A stretch of 64,000 bases of DNA from Rhodocyclales bacterium (GCA_016235165.1 JACRLX010000022.1:248001-312000); one strand, 5' to 3'; positions 38,955 through 48,197 are shown, numbered from the stretch's first letter. Notes: generated by a model from the sequence alone, not told the origin. Translations and numbers: made by a program.

Positions 38955-39631
38955 CCGGCGTCGTCCTCCAGCACATAGCCCATGCCGCGCACGGTGCGGA
39001 TCAGTTTCGGTTCGAAGGCATCGTCCATTTTCGCGCGCAGCCGGCGCACGGCCACTTCGATGACGTTGGTGTCGCTGTCGAAGTTCATGTCCCAGACCTG
39101 CGAGGCGATCAGCGAGCGCGGCAGCACTTCGCCGCGACGGCGCAGCAGCAATTCGAGCAGGGCGAATTCCTTGGCCGTGAGGTCGATGCGCTGGCCGCCG
39201 CGCGTGACCCGGCGGCGCGGCAGGTCGAGTTCGAGATCGGCGGCGCGCAGCAGATCGGCTTCCTTGGCGCGGCCGCCACGGCGCAACAGGGTGCGCACCC
39301 GGGCCAGCAGCTCGGCGAAGGCGAAGGGCTTGACCAGGTAGTCGTCGGCGCCAAGTTCGAGGCCCTTGACGCGGTCCTCGACCTGGTCACGGGCAGTAAG
39401 GAACAGTACCGGAATGTCGCGTCCGGCACGGCGCAGGCCGGCCAGCACGTGCCAGCCATCGAGTTTGGGCAGCATCACGTCGAGTATCGCCAGATCGTAT
39501 TCGCCGGTCTCGCCCAAGTGCAGGCCGTCGATACCGTCGCGCGCCAGGTCGACGACGAAACCGGCCTCGATCAGGCCCTGTTTGAGATATTCGCCGGTCT
39601 TGGGTTCGTCTTCGACGACCAGGATTTTCAT
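38951..39631 (-). CDS. cusR: OmpR-type copper response regulator (CusR-like)
   Basis: This 226-residue regulator has phospho-acceptor Asp51 ([13 protein letters not shown]), the conserved lysine in DDYLVKPF and a C-terminal winged helix ([35 protein letters not shown]) as in CusR/CopR. It is divergent from the efflux genes, and the palindrome at 39691-39706 lies between. It likely activates both RND modules in this window, because the palindrome recurs at 48461. Confidence 0.9.
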   Translation of the reverse strand: MKILVVEDEPKTGEYLKQGLIEAGFVVDLARDGIDGLHLGETGEYDLAILDVMLPKLDGWHVLAGLRRAGRDIPVLFLTARDQVEDRVKGLELGADDYLVKPFAFAELLARVRTLLRRGGRAKEADLLRAADLELDLPRRRVTRGGQRIDLTAKEFALLELLLRRRGEVLPRSLIASQVWDMNFDSDTNVIEVAVRRLRAKMDDAFEPKLIRTVRGMGYVLEDDAG

Positions 39632-39690
39632 TGTTTCCTCGCGTTCATGCCGAAGTGATTTTGCGCTTGTCGAATCGCCGCCGGCCGAAG

Positions 39691-39706
39691 ATTACAGAAA
39701 TGTAAT
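39691..39706. promoter_or_regulatory. CusR-like operator, copy 1
   Basis: ATTACAGAAATGTAAT is an inverted repeat with 6-base arms. It is 60 bases from the regulator start and 72 from the DUF411 start. The following GCGTCAGC at fixed distance is shared with the copy at 48461. Confidence 0.7.
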
Positions 39707-39777
39707 TCGCGCGTCAGCTTGCGGTGAGGCAGACATTTGCACAATGCCTGCCATCGCCTGCCGCAAGGAACGTCGCC

Positions 39778-40212
39778 ATGAAATCCGTCCGCCTCGCCAT
39801 CACCCTTTTCCTGCTGCCGCTCGGCGCCGCCTGGGCCCAGGGCGCGCCGCATGTCGAGGTCTACAAGAGCGCCAGTTGCGGCTGTTGCGGCGCCTGGGTC
39901 GCGCATCTGCGCCAGAACGGCTTTGAGGTCGTCGTCCACGACGTCGGCGACGTGCCGGCGGCGCGCAGGCGCCTGGGCATGCCTGACCGGCTTGGTTCCT
40001 GCCACAGCGCCAGGCTTGCCGGCTACGCCATCGAAGGCCACGTGCCGGCTGCCGACATCCGCCGCCTGTTAAAGGAAAAGCCCAATGCCCTCGGCCTCGC
40101 CGTGCCCTCGATGCCGCCCGGTTCGCCGGGCATGGAAAGCGCCCGCCCGCAACCCTATGACACTCTGCTGGTGGCGCGCGACGGCAGCGCGCGGGTGTAT
40201 GCCAGTCACTGA
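39778..40212 (+). CDS. DUF411 periplasmic metal-binding protein
   Basis: This 144-residue protein has the signal peptide MKSVRLAITLFLLPLGAAWAQG and then VEVYKSASCGCCGAWV with the CGCC motif typical of DUF411. LGSCHSARLAGYAIEGHVPA holds a further cysteine and histidines. Family members accompany copper and silver resistance genes and probably bind the metal in the periplasm. It is the first gene after the CusR-like operator and overlaps the next gene by 14 bases. Confidence 0.85.
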   Translation: MKSVRLAITLFLLPLGAAWAQGAPHVEVYKSASCGCCGAWVAHLRQNGFEVVVHDVGDVPAARRRLGMPDRLGSCHSARLAGYAIEGHVPAADIRRLLKEKPNALGLAVPSMPPGSPGMESARPQPYDTLLVARDGSARVYASH

Positions 40213-41425
40213 CCTGCCGGTTGCAACGAGGGCATTGCGCTCGGCCGCGCTCGCGCTGGGCCTGCTGGCGCTGCCGCCGGCGCAGGCCCAGGGCCTCGCC
40301 GAGGCGTTGGAGCGGGCGTGGTTGCGCCATCCGCAGGCGGTCGCCAGCCAGGCCCGCGACGAGGAAGCGCGGGCGCGCGCCGAGCTCGCCGCCGGCCTCA
40401 CGCCGGGGCCGGGAGCAATTTCGCTGTCCGGCCTTGACGACCGCTTCAACCGCAACCGCGGCAAGCAGGAGTGGGAAGTCGAAATGGCCATGCCGCTCTG
40501 GTTGCCGGGGCAGCAGCAGGCGCGCGCGGCAGAGGCCGACGACGCCCTGGCGCAGGTGGCGGCCCAGCGTCTTGCGCTGCGCCTGCAGCTGGCCGGCGAA
40601 GTGCGCGAGGCTTGGTGGGCGGCTGCCGCCGCGCGCAATATCAACGACCTCGCCGGACGCCGCCTGGAGACCGCGCGCGTACTGGAAGCCGATGTGCAGC
40701 GGCGTTATCGGGCGGGCGAGCTGGCGCGGCTCGATGCCAATCTGGCGCAAACCGAGCGCCTGGCCGCGGAGGCGGAGCTGGCCGACGCCGGGATCACGTT
40801 GCTGCACGCGGAGCAGGGTTTCCGTCGGCTCACCGGGATGGCCCTGCCCGCCGCCTTGCCCGCCGAATCCACCGCGGCGGACGAGCTGCCGCGCGACGAT
40901 CATCCGCAACTGGCCGCCGCCGCTGCCGCCGTGCAACTGGCGCGCGCGCGCCTGCGGCTCGCCGCAGCGACGCGCCGCGAGGCGCCGGAATTGGCACTGC
41001 GCGCGGTGCGCGAGCGCGGTGAGTTCACCGCGCCCTATGCCAACAGCGTCGGCGTGAAGCTGACCATTCCGTTCTCCTCGGGTCCGCGCTTGCGCCAGGA
41101 AAACGCCGCGGCGCGAGCCGAGCTGGCCCAGGCCGATGCCGAGCTGGCCCTGGCCAGGCTCAGGCTGCAACTCGAGTTGGAAAAGTCCCGCCGTGACCTG
41201 GATGCCGCCGAACGCCAGTTGGAGATGGCCAGGCAACGCCGCGAGCTGACGGCCGACAACCTGCGCCTGGCCGAGAAATCCTTTGCCTTGGGCGAGTCGG
41301 ACCTGCCGGCGCTGCTGCGCGTGCGCACCGCCGCTTTCGAGGCTGCCGCCCTGTCCAACCGCCAGCAGGTCGCGCAGGCGGCCGCGCAATCGCGCCTCAA
41401 GCAGGCACTGGGGGCCCTGCCATGA
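40199..41425 (+). CDS. TolC-family outer-membrane efflux protein
   Basis: This 408-residue protein has a signal sequence (ALRSAALALGLLALPPAQAQG) followed by two OEP repeats rich in long amphipathic helices, for example RLAAEAELADAGITLLHAEQGF and LRLQLELEKSRRDLDAAERQLEMA. It forms the outer-membrane channel for the RND pump at 43196. Start is ATG 40199, inside the end of the DUF411 gene. The 3' end overlaps the next gene by four bases. Confidence 0.85.
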   Translation: MPVTDLPVATRALRSAALALGLLALPPAQAQGLAEALERAWLRHPQAVASQARDEEARARAELAAGLTPGPGAISLSGLDDRFNRNRGKQEWEVEMAMPLWLPGQQQARAAEADDALAQVAAQRLALRLQLAGEVREAWWAAAAARNINDLAGRRLETARVLEADVQRRYRAGELARLDANLAQTERLAAEAELADAGITLLHAEQGFRRLTGMALPAALPAESTAADELPRDDHPQLAAAAAAVQLARARLRLAAATRREAPELALRAVRERGEFTAPYANSVGVKLTIPFSSGPRLRQENAAARAELAQADAELALARLRLQLELEKSRRDLDAAERQLEMARQRRELTADNLRLAEKSFALGESDLPALLRVRTAAFEAAALSNRQQVAQAAAQSRLKQALGALP

Positions 41426-41973
41426 ACGTCCGTGTGCTCCTGCTCGCCTTCAGCTTCGCCCTTGCTGCTTTCCAGGCGTCGGCGCATGGCGGCGAAGACC
41501 ATGTGCATGCCAACGACGCCAAGGCCGGGCCGGCCCCGGTCGTTGCCGTGGCGCCGCGCGCCGTCGCCTGGACCGATGATTTCGAATTGGTGGCGGTGCT
41601 GGAGGACAAGACGCTGACGCTCATGCTCGACCGCTACGCGACGAACGAGCCCGTGGTCGACGCGAAAGTCGAAGTCGACGGTGGCGCCGTGAAGGCCGTG
41701 GCCCGCCAGATCGCGCCGGGAGTCTATGTGATTCCCGCCACGTCCATTGCCGCACCCGGAAAATACCCCCTGGCGATATCGGTAGAGGCCGGCGAGCTGG
41801 CCGACCTGCTGACGCTGACGCTGGATCTGGCCGCCCCGGCCACCGGGGTTCAACATGCCCACTCGGCGCGCGAATGGCTGCTGTGGGGCGTTGCCGCCGC
41901 GTTGTTGCTTGCCGCCGCGGGGCTGGTCTTGCTGCGTTGGCGGCGGCAGCACGGAAAGGCACAAGGTCTGTGA
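41422..41973 (+). CDS. His-rich exported protein with C-terminal membrane anchor
   Basis: This 183-residue protein has the signal peptide MNVRVLLLAFSFALAAFQASA and then a histidine/acid-rich start HGGEDHVHAND. A beta-rich central domain follows, and a C-terminal helix WLLWGVAAALLLAAAGLVLL with a basic end. It is probably periplasmic and inner-membrane anchored, and the HGGEDH cluster may bind metal. It is coupled to genes on both sides and is clearly part of the efflux operon. No named family recognised. Confidence 0.78.
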   Translation: MNVRVLLLAFSFALAAFQASAHGGEDHVHANDAKAGPAPVVAVAPRAVAWTDDFELVAVLEDKTLTLMLDRYATNEPVVDAKVEVDGGAVKAVARQIAPGVYVIPATSIAAPGKYPLAISVEAGELADLLTLTLDLAAPATGVQHAHSAREWLLWGVAAALLLAAAGLVLLRWRRQHGKAQGL

Positions 41974-43112
41974 TGCGCATCCATTTATCGGCCATGGTTC
42001 TGTTGGCGACCGCGACGGCGGCTGTCGCCCATGGCGACGAGGACCACGGCAAGGACGCCAGGGCGGTGACGGCGGCGGCTGCGACGACGATCGGCGACGA
42101 CCCGCGGCGCCTGGCCGACGGCAGCCTGTTCCTGTCCAAGGCCCAGCAACGCCACCTGGGCATCCGCACCGTTCAGGTCCGCAGCGGGCCCCTGTCGGCA
42201 AGCATGGAGCTCAGCGGCAAGGTGATCGCCGATCCCGAAACCGGTGGGCGGGTGCAGGCGCCGTTTTCCGGCAGCGTGCTGCCCGGCCCCAGGGGCATGC
42301 CGGTGGCGGGGCGCAAGGTGGCCAAGGGCGAGGTGCTGGCCTACCTGCGTCCAGTGGCCGGCGCCATCGAACGCGGCAACCAGAAGGCGCAGCTCGCCGA
42401 ACTCGATGCGCAACTGGCGCTGGCCGAGGGCCGCGTGCGGCGCTTCGAACAGCTGGTAGGCGCCGTGCCGCAAAAGGAGATCGATGCAGCGCGGATCGAG
42501 CGCGAGGCTTTGCGTCAGCGCCGCGGCTTCGTTGCCGCCAGCATCGACAGTACCGAGCCGCTGCGCGCGCCGGCCTCCGGCGTGATCAGCGCCTCGCACC
42601 ACCTGCTGGCCGGGCAGCTCGTCGATGCGCGCGAAGTCCTGTTCGAGATCGTCGATCCGGCGCGCCTGGCGGTCGAGGCCCTGGCCTATGACCCCGGTAT
42701 CGCGGCGACGCTGCAATCCGCGAGCGCGCTGGCCGGCGAAGTCGCGCTGGAGCTCAAGTTCGTCGGCGGCGGCCGCCAACTGCGCGAGCAGGCGCTGCCG
42801 CTGCTGTTCCGCGTCGCCACGCGCGATGCTCCGGTCGCTGTCGGCCAGCCGCTGAAAGTCATCGTGCGCACCACGCGCGGCATCAGCGCCGCCGCCGTGC
42901 CGCGCCAGGCGCTGACGAGAGTTCCCGGAGGGACGCAGGGCGCTGGCGCAGGCGAGACGGCGCTCTGGGTGCACACCGAAGCCGAGCGCTTCGTTGCGCG
43001 CCGCGTGCGCATCCAGGTGCTCGATGCGGCCAATGTGGCGGTGATCGAGGGTCTGCGCGACGGCGAGCGCGTGGTTACCTCGGGTGCCAGCCTGCTCTCG
43101 CAGTTCCGTTAA
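41973..43112 (+). CDS. RND efflux membrane-fusion (adaptor) protein
   Basis: This 379-residue periplasmic adaptor has signal peptide MRIHLSAMVLLATATAAVA followed by HGDEDHGKD, then a barrel-sandwich/hairpin (GGRVQAPFSGSVL, RAPASGVISASHHLLAGQLV) and a beta-barrel end (VIEGLRDGERVVTSGASLL). It is CzcB/CusB-like but without the YHS-like heavy-metal domain found in the copy at 51073. The start overlaps the previous stop (TGATG). Confidence 0.87.
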   Translation: MRIHLSAMVLLATATAAVAHGDEDHGKDARAVTAAAATTIGDDPRRLADGSLFLSKAQQRHLGIRTVQVRSGPLSASMELSGKVIADPETGGRVQAPFSGSVLPGPRGMPVAGRKVAKGEVLAYLRPVAGAIERGNQKAQLAELDAQLALAEGRVRRFEQLVGAVPQKEIDAARIEREALRQRRGFVAASIDSTEPLRAPASGVISASHHLLAGQLVDAREVLFEIVDPARLAVEALAYDPGIAATLQSASALAGEVALELKFVGGGRQLREQALPLLFRVATRDAPVAVGQPLKVIVRTTRGISAAAVPRQALTRVPGGTQGAGAGETALWVHTEAERFVARRVRIQVLDAANVAVIEGLRDGERVVTSGASLLSQFR

Positions 43113-43135
43113 ACGGCGGTGGTCCGACACGTGCG

Positions 43136-43190
43136 CGTTCGTTCGCTGCCCCCCCACGGGAGGCGCATGCCCTCCTGGGGCGGCCCTGCG
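43136..43190. repeat. Betaproteobacterial interspersed repeat, copy 2
   Basis: TTCGTTCGCTGCCCCCCC and GGGGCGGCCCTGCG match the element at 15964. It fills the gap between the adaptor gene and the pump gene of the same operon. Confidence 0.65.
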
Positions 43191-43195
43191 AGTGC

Positions 43196-46100
43196 ATGAT
43201 GTTCGACTTGATCATCCATGCCGCCCTGAAGCAGAGGCTGCTTGTCCTCGGCGTGTCGCTGCTGCTGATGATCTACGGCGCGCTGACGCTGCGGCAGATG
43301 CCGGTCGACGTGTTTCCCGACCTCAACAAGCCGACGGTGACGTTGATGACCGAGGCCGGCGGCATGGCGCCGGAGGAAGTCGAGCAACTGGTCACCTTCC
43401 CGATCGAGTCGAGCATGAACGGCATGCCTGGCGTGACACGCGTGCGCTCGGTGTCGGGCATCGGCCTGTCCATCGTCTATGTCGAGTTTGAGTGGGGCTC
43501 GGACATCTATCGCAACCGCCAGCAGATCGCCGAGCGCCTGAATCTGGTGCGCGAGGCTCTGCCGCCCGGCATCGTGCCGCAGCTCGGACCGATCTCCTCC
43601 ATCATGGGCGAGATCCTGCTCATCGCCATTCCGGCAGATCCCGTCAAGGCCAGCCCGATGACGGTCCGCGAATACGCGGACTGGGTGATGCGGCCGCGCC
43701 TCCTGACGATTCCCGGCGTCGCCCAGGTCATCCCGATCGGCGGCGAAGTGCGCCAGTTCCGGGTCGAGATCAAGCCGGCGCAGCTACAGGCACTGGGCAT
43801 CGAACGGGAGAAGCTGGAAACCGCTTTGAAGGATTTCGGCGCCAATACCAGCGGTGGCTTCCTCGAAGCCCAGGGCCGGGAATACCTGATCCGGCAGATC
43901 GGCCGCAGTTCGCGGATCGAGGATTTGCAGAATCTGGTGGTCGCGGTGAAGAACGGTCAGCCCATCCTGCTGCGCCAGGTGGCGGACGTGAAGCTGGCCC
44001 CGGCCATCAAGCGCGGCGACGGCAGCTACAAGGGCAAGCCGGCGGTGATCCTCTCGGTGCAGAAGCAGCCGGCCGCCGACAGCGTCAAGCTGACCCGCGA
44101 AGTGGAAAAAGCCATCGCCGAACTGGGCAAGAGCCTGCCGAGGGGATTCGACACACCGTCCTTCCTGTTCAAGCAGGCCGATTTCATCGAGCATTCGGTG
44201 ACCAATGTCGAGGAGGCGCTGCGCGACGGCGCGATGCTGGTCGCGGTGATACTCTTCCTGTTCCTGCTCAACCTGCGCACCACGCTGATCTCACTGACGG
44301 CGATCCCGGTGTCTCTTCTGGCCACGGCGCTGGTGTTCCACTACTTCGGCCTGTCGATCAACACCATGACGCTGGGTGGCCTGGCTATCGCCATCGGCGA
44401 ACTGGTGGACGACGCCGTGGTCGGCGTCGAGAACGTCTTGCGGCGCCTGAAGTTGAACCGGGCCGCCGGGAACCCGCGTCCGGTCGCGGAAGTCATCGCC
44501 GCCGCGACGCTGGAAGTGCGCTCGGCCATCGTCTATGCGACAGTGATCATCGTGCTGGTGTTCGTGCCCCTGTTCGTCCTGCCCGGCATCGAGGGCCGGC
44601 TGTTCACGCCGCTCGGTGTCGCCTATATCGTCTCGATTCTCGCCAGCATGATCGTCTCGGTAACGCTGACGCCGGTGATGGCCTATTACCTCCTGCCGAG
44701 GATGAAGCAGCTTCATGCCGGCGACAGTCCGCTGGTGATCTGGCTCAAGCGCTGGGATGCCAGGCTCCTGCACTGGTCGTTCGGTCATGCGCGCCGCCTG
44801 CTGGCCGGCGCTCTCGTCATGGTCATGATCATCGCGGCCAGCGTTCCCTTCTTCCCGCGCTCCTTCCTGCCGCCCTTCAACGAAGGCACACTGACCGTCA
44901 ACGTCCTGCTCAATCCCGGCACCTCGCTCGCCGAATCCAACAGCATCGGCACCCTGGCCGAGCAACTGGTGATGCAGGTGCCCGAGGTAACGCAGGTCGG
45001 GCGCCGCACCGGCCGCGCCGAACTGGACGAGCATGCCGAAGGCGTGCATTACACGGAAATGGATGTCGACCTGAAAGCCTCGACACGCAGCCGCGAGGCG
45101 ATCATCGCCGACATCCGGCAGCGTTTGGCGAGCCTACCGGCTGCCTCCAATGTCGGCCAGCCGATTTCGCACCGCCTCGACCACTTGCTGTCCGGCGTGC
45201 GCGCCCAGATCGCCCTGAAGATCTACGGCGACGATCTCGATACGCTTCGCGGCCTTGCCGCCGAAATGCGTGACCGGCTGGCGCGGATCCCCGGCGTGAC
45301 CGATCTGCAGATCGAGAAGCAGGTGCTGATCCCGCAGGTCAAGATCCGCCTCGACTACGACCAGGCGGCGCGCTATGGCGTTGCTCCCGGCAACCTGCTG
45401 CGCGGGCTGGAACAGATGATCGAGGGCGAGAAAATTACCCAGATCATCGAAGGCAATCGTCGCTTCGATCTCTTGGTGCGCCTGCCGGAGTCGGCACGCG
45501 GCCCCCAGGCCTTGGCCGATCTGCTGATCGAGACGCCGATCGGCTATGTGCCCTTGTCCAAGATTGCCAGCGTCGAGGAGAGTGACGGCCCCAACCAGGT
45601 CAGCCGCGAGAACTCCCGTCGCCGCATCGTTCTCTCGGCCAACACCGACGGCCGCGACATGTCGAAGGTGATCGCCGACATCCGCGCCGAACTGGTTGCA
45701 AAACCGTTGCCCGAGGGCTATTTCACCGCGCTCGAAGGCCAGTTCCAGGCGCAGGAGCAGGCGGCACGGCTGATCACCTTGCTTGCGCTGGTGTCCCTGA
45801 CGATGATCTTCATGGTGCTCTACAGTCGCTATCGCTCGCTGGCGCTCACGCTCATCATCATGGGCAACATTCCGCTGGCGCTGATAGGCAGCGTGATCGC
45901 CCTGTGGATTTCCGGGCAGCCCCTGTCGGTGGCGGCGCTGGTCGGCTTCATCACCTTGACGGGCATTGCCACGCGCAACGGCATCCTCAAGATCAGCCAC
46001 TACATCAACCTGTGTGCCTTCGAGGGCGAGCGCTTCGGCCAGCACATGATCGTGCGCGGTTCGCTGGAGCGCCTGACGCCGGTACTGATGACCGCGCTGG

Positions 46101-46303
46101 TCGCCGCCTTCGCGCTGATGCCGCTGCTGCTTTCCGCCGACGCTCCGGGCAAGGAAGTGTTGCATCCGGTCGCGGTGGTGATCTTCGGTGGCCTGGTCAG
46201 CTCGACCCTGCTCGATACCCTGCTGACGCCACTGATGTTCTGGCTCTGGGGGCAGCGTCCCCTCGATCGTCTGCTGGCCAGCCAGGAAAACGAGAGCTAT
46301 TGA
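43196..46303 (+). CDS. Heavy-metal RND efflux pump, CzcA-like, metal unclear
   Basis: This 1035-residue inner-membrane pump has 12 membrane segments and two large periplasmic loops. The transmembrane-4 signature is LAIAIGELVDDAVVGVEN, which differs from the AIGAMIDAAIVMIENAHK seen in the CusA at 52649. The substrate is therefore probably not simply Cu(I)/Ag(I). The proton-relay acidic residues D and E in this helix are present. Start may be ATG 43196 or 43199; no clear ribosome site exists because an interspersed repeat lies directly upstream. It works with the TolC and adaptor genes before it. Confidence 0.9.
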   Translation: MMFDLIIHAALKQRLLVLGVSLLLMIYGALTLRQMPVDVFPDLNKPTVTLMTEAGGMAPEEVEQLVTFPIESSMNGMPGVTRVRSVSGIGLSIVYVEFEWGSDIYRNRQQIAERLNLVREALPPGIVPQLGPISSIMGEILLIAIPADPVKASPMTVREYADWVMRPRLLTIPGVAQVIPIGGEVRQFRVEIKPAQLQALGIEREKLETALKDFGANTSGGFLEAQGREYLIRQIGRSSRIEDLQNLVVAVKNGQPILLRQVADVKLAPAIKRGDGSYKGKPAVILSVQKQPAADSVKLTREVEKAIAELGKSLPRGFDTPSFLFKQADFIEHSVTNVEEALRDGAMLVAVILFLFLLNLRTTLISLTAIPVSLLATALVFHYFGLSINTMTLGGLAIAIGELVDDAVVGVENVLRRLKLNRAAGNPRPVAEVIAAATLEVRSAIVYATVIIVLVFVPLFVLPGIEGRLFTPLGVAYIVSILASMIVSVTLTPVMAYYLLPRMKQLHAGDSPLVIWLKRWDARLLHWSFGHARRLLAGALVMVMIIAASVPFFPRSFLPPFNEGTLTVNVLLNPGTSLAESNSIGTLAEQLVMQVPEVTQVGRRTGRAELDEHAEGVHYTEMDVDLKASTRSREAIIADIRQRLASLPAASNVGQPISHRLDHLLSGVRAQIALKIYGDDLDTLRGLAAEMRDRLARIPGVTDLQIEKQVLIPQVKIRLDYDQAARYGVAPGNLLRGLEQMIEGEKITQIIEGNRRFDLLVRLPESARGPQALADLLIETPIGYVPLSKIASVEESDGPNQVSRENSRRRIVLSANTDGRDMSKVIADIRAELVAKPLPEGYFTALEGQFQAQEQAARLITLLALVSLTMIFMVLYSRYRSLALTLIIMGNIPLALIGSVIALWISGQPLSVAALVGFITLTGIATRNGILKISHYINLCAFEGERFGQHMIVRGSLERLTPVLMTALVAAFALMPLLLSADAPGKEVLHPVAVVIFGGLVSSTLLDTLLTPLMFWLWGQRPLDRLLASQENESY

Positions 46304-46336
46304 TCCACCTCGCTTACCAAACCCAAGGAGAGTTCC

Positions 46337-46792
46337 ATGAAGAAAACCCTGTTCCTGATCGCCGCCGCCAGTGCATTCGGTCTTGCCAGCCCGGCGCTGC
46401 TTGCCCATACCGATGAGGTTCTGGATACCCAGAAAGCGCCAAATGGCGGCCAGTTGCGCATGGCCGGACCGTATCACTTTGAATTGGTGGTGACCAAGGA
46501 CAGCAAGGAGGCAAAAGACAACCCGGTGGTCGTGTATGTGACTGATCACGCCGGAGCCAAGGTTCCGACCGGCGGCGCGAGCGGCACGGCAACCATTCTC
46601 GCCGGCAAGACCAAGGGCACGGCAAACCTGGTTCCCGATGGCGATAACCGCCTGAAGGGCGTGGCGAAGTATCTGACGACGCCGGACATGAAGGCCGTGG
46701 TGTCGATCACCTTCCCGGGCAAGGCCGCCGAGCAGGCCCGCTTTACGCCGTTGGCGGCGGCGAAGGATGGGCATGCCGACCACAAGCACTGA
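46337..46792 (+). CDS. Exported protein with His-rich tail, efflux operon member
   Basis: This 151-residue protein has signal peptide MKKTLFLIAAASAFGLASPALLA and a beta-rich domain (GGQLRMAGPYHFELVV, VVVYVTDHAGAKVPTGGASGTATI). The C-terminus DGHADHKH is likely metal-binding. It has ribosome site AAGGAGAG eight bases upstream and lies 33 bases after the pump gene. It may be a periplasmic metal buffer. Not assigned to a named family. Confidence 0.8.
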   Translation: MKKTLFLIAAASAFGLASPALLAHTDEVLDTQKAPNGGQLRMAGPYHFELVVTKDSKEAKDNPVVVYVTDHAGAKVPTGGASGTATILAGKTKGTANLVPDGDNRLKGVAKYLTTPDMKAVVSITFPGKAAEQARFTPLAAAKDGHADHKH

Positions 46793-46820
46793 GTTTCGCT
46801 AAAGGGCTTTCGCCGACCGC

Positions 46821-46867
46821 TTGCACTATTCGCCGGTTTGGGGCAGTATTAGAACGTTCATTCTAAT
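46821..46867 (+). promoter_or_regulatory. tetR promoter with overlapping operator
   Basis: TTGCAC (46821-46826) and CAGTAT (46844-46849) with 17-base spacing precede the palindrome ATTAGAACGTTCATTCTAAT (46848-46867), 14 bases upstream of the tetR start. This is the classic place for TetR self-repression. Confidence 0.65.
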
Positions 46868-46881
46868 ATTTTGCCCAATTC

Positions 46882-47475
46882 ATGAGAACCACGGCTGCCG
46901 AGCGTCGCAGCGAAGATCCCCGTCAGCAGGTGCTGGACGCAGTGCTGGTCCTGTTCAGTCAGCGCGGCTATTTCGCCACCTCGGTGCAGGACATCAGTCG
47001 CGAGTCCGGGGTTAGCGTCGGTTCCATCTACCACCACTTCGGCGACAAGGAAGGCGTTGCCCGCAGCCTTTACCATGCGCTCGGCGAACGCATGAGCAGC
47101 CGCATTTCGTGGATCAGCGCCCGTCAGGGCACGGTGCATGACCAGTGCCGCGAAATCGTCAAGACGCTGTTCGAAATGACCGAAGATGAGCCTCTGGTCA
47201 TGGATTTCATGCTTTACGCCAAACACAGGGAATTCCTGCCCGAGGAAAAGCCGATCTGCTCGTCGAAGCCTTTCGAGCTGATGCGCACCATTGTCACCGC
47301 GGGCATGGATGCCGGAGAAATCCGGCGCATGGATGTCATGGTGGCATCCACCAGTTTGTTCGGCGGGCCGATCCGGATGATCGTCGCCCGCCTCGACGGT
47401 GTCCTGCAGGCGCCCTTGCCGCACTATCTGGATGAGGTGTGGGAATGCGCCTGGAGGTCGGTGGCCGCCCGCTGA
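46882..47475 (+). CDS. TetR-family repressor
   Basis: This 197-residue regulator has N-terminal helix-turn-helix QVLDAVLVLFSQRGYFATSVQDISRESG followed by VGSIYHHFGDKEGVARSLY, the TetR signature. The C-terminal ligand domain is variable. Palindromes sharing the core GAACGTTC lie before this gene and before the dsrE gene at 47531, so it probably represses itself and the dsrE-tusA unit. Inducer unknown. The stop codon lies in the loop of a terminator. Confidence 0.9.
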   Translation: MRTTAAERRSEDPRQQVLDAVLVLFSQRGYFATSVQDISRESGVSVGSIYHHFGDKEGVARSLYHALGERMSSRISWISARQGTVHDQCREIVKTLFEMTEDEPLVMDFMLYAKHREFLPEEKPICSSKPFELMRTIVTAGMDAGEIRRMDVMVASTSLFGGPIRMIVARLDGVLQAPLPHYLDEVWECAWRSVAAR

Positions 47476-47492
47476 CGGGCGGCATTTTTTTT
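47464..47492 (+). terminator. Intrinsic terminator overlapping the tetR stop
   Basis: GCCGCCCG/CGGGCGGC forms an 8-base stem with loop CTGA, followed by A and eight T. The TGA stop of tetR is inside the loop. It separates tetR from the dsrE promoter. Confidence 0.85.
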
Positions 47493-47500
47493 GGGTTTAT

Positions 47501-47520
47501 TAGAATGAACGTTCACTCTA
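47501..47520. promoter_or_regulatory. TetR operator before dsrE
   Basis: TAGAATGAACGTTCACTCTA is a near-perfect 20-base palindrome that shares its GAACGTTC core with the site at 46848. It lies 10 bases upstream of the dsrE start. Confidence 0.7.
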
Positions 47521-47530
47521 GGAGAGAAAC

Positions 47531-47947
47531 ATGAAAAGTCTGTCCATCGTGGTTCGCGACGACGCATACGACAAGATCCTCACCCCGCTCGCCTTTGCCT
47601 ACCTGACCGCATCGGAAGGCACCCAGGTCGACATGCTGTTCGTCAACTGGGCGGTCAAGGCCCTGACGGCGGAAGGTGCCGCCAACCTGCACATCGACGG
47701 GCGTCATGCCGACGACGAAGCCAAGGTGCGCGCTGGCGTTGCCAAAGCCGGCCTGCCAACGGAAATTTACGACGTGATCAAGGCACTGAAGTCCACCGGC
47801 AAGGTGAATTTCTATGCTTGCAGCCTGGCTGCGGCGATTTTCGGTGTCGATGAAACCAACCTGATCCCCGAGGCCGCGGGCATCGTCGGCGCCGCCTGGT
47901 TCCTCAACGACAAGGCCGCCAAGGCCGAGCATTACCAGTATTTCTGA
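47531..47947 (+). CDS. DsrE/DsrF-like sulfur-relay protein
   Basis: This 138-residue DsrE-fold protein (KSLSIVVRDDAYDKILTPLAFAY, VDMLFVNWAVKAL) has a single conserved cysteine in NFYACSLAAAIFG, the position used for persulfide carriage in this family. It pairs with TusA, encoded 10 bases downstream; such pairs move sulfur in the cytoplasm. Predicted to be under the TetR-type repressor. The link to metal or oxyanion stress is inferred from neighbours. Confidence 0.82.
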   Translation: MKSLSIVVRDDAYDKILTPLAFAYLTASEGTQVDMLFVNWAVKALTAEGAANLHIDGRHADDEAKVRAGVAKAGLPTEIYDVIKALKSTGKVNFYACSLAAAIFGVDETNLIPEAAGIVGAAWFLNDKAAKAEHYQYF

Positions 47948-47957
47948 GATTGCGGTC

Positions 47958-48197
47958 ATGGACGAGATCAAGATCACCACCACCCTCGATACTTCGGGCA
48001 AGTGCTGTCCGATGCCGATGGTAGAAACCAACAAGGCGATCAAAAACCTCGCGGTAGGCGATGTGCTCGAAATCATCGCCACCGACGTCGGCACTCGCAA
48101 GGACATCCCTTCGTGGTGCGAGCGGATGGGGCAAACCCTCCTGTCCACGACGGAACGCGACAAGGTGCTGCGCTACTATGTCCGCAAGGAACGCTGA
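47958..48197 (+). CDS. tusA: TusA/SirA sulfur carrier protein
   Basis: This 79-residue protein has the family motif KCCPMPMVETNKAIKNL (the first conserved cysteine of the CPxP motif carries persulfide) and DVLEIIATDVGTRKDIPSWCERMG. It acts as a sulfur donor with DsrE-like partners. It overlaps the next small gene by 20 bases in another frame. Confidence 0.88.
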   Translation: MDEIKITTTLDTSGKCCPMPMVETNKAIKNLAVGDVLEIIATDVGTRKDIPSWCERMGQTLLSTTERDKVLRYYVRKER

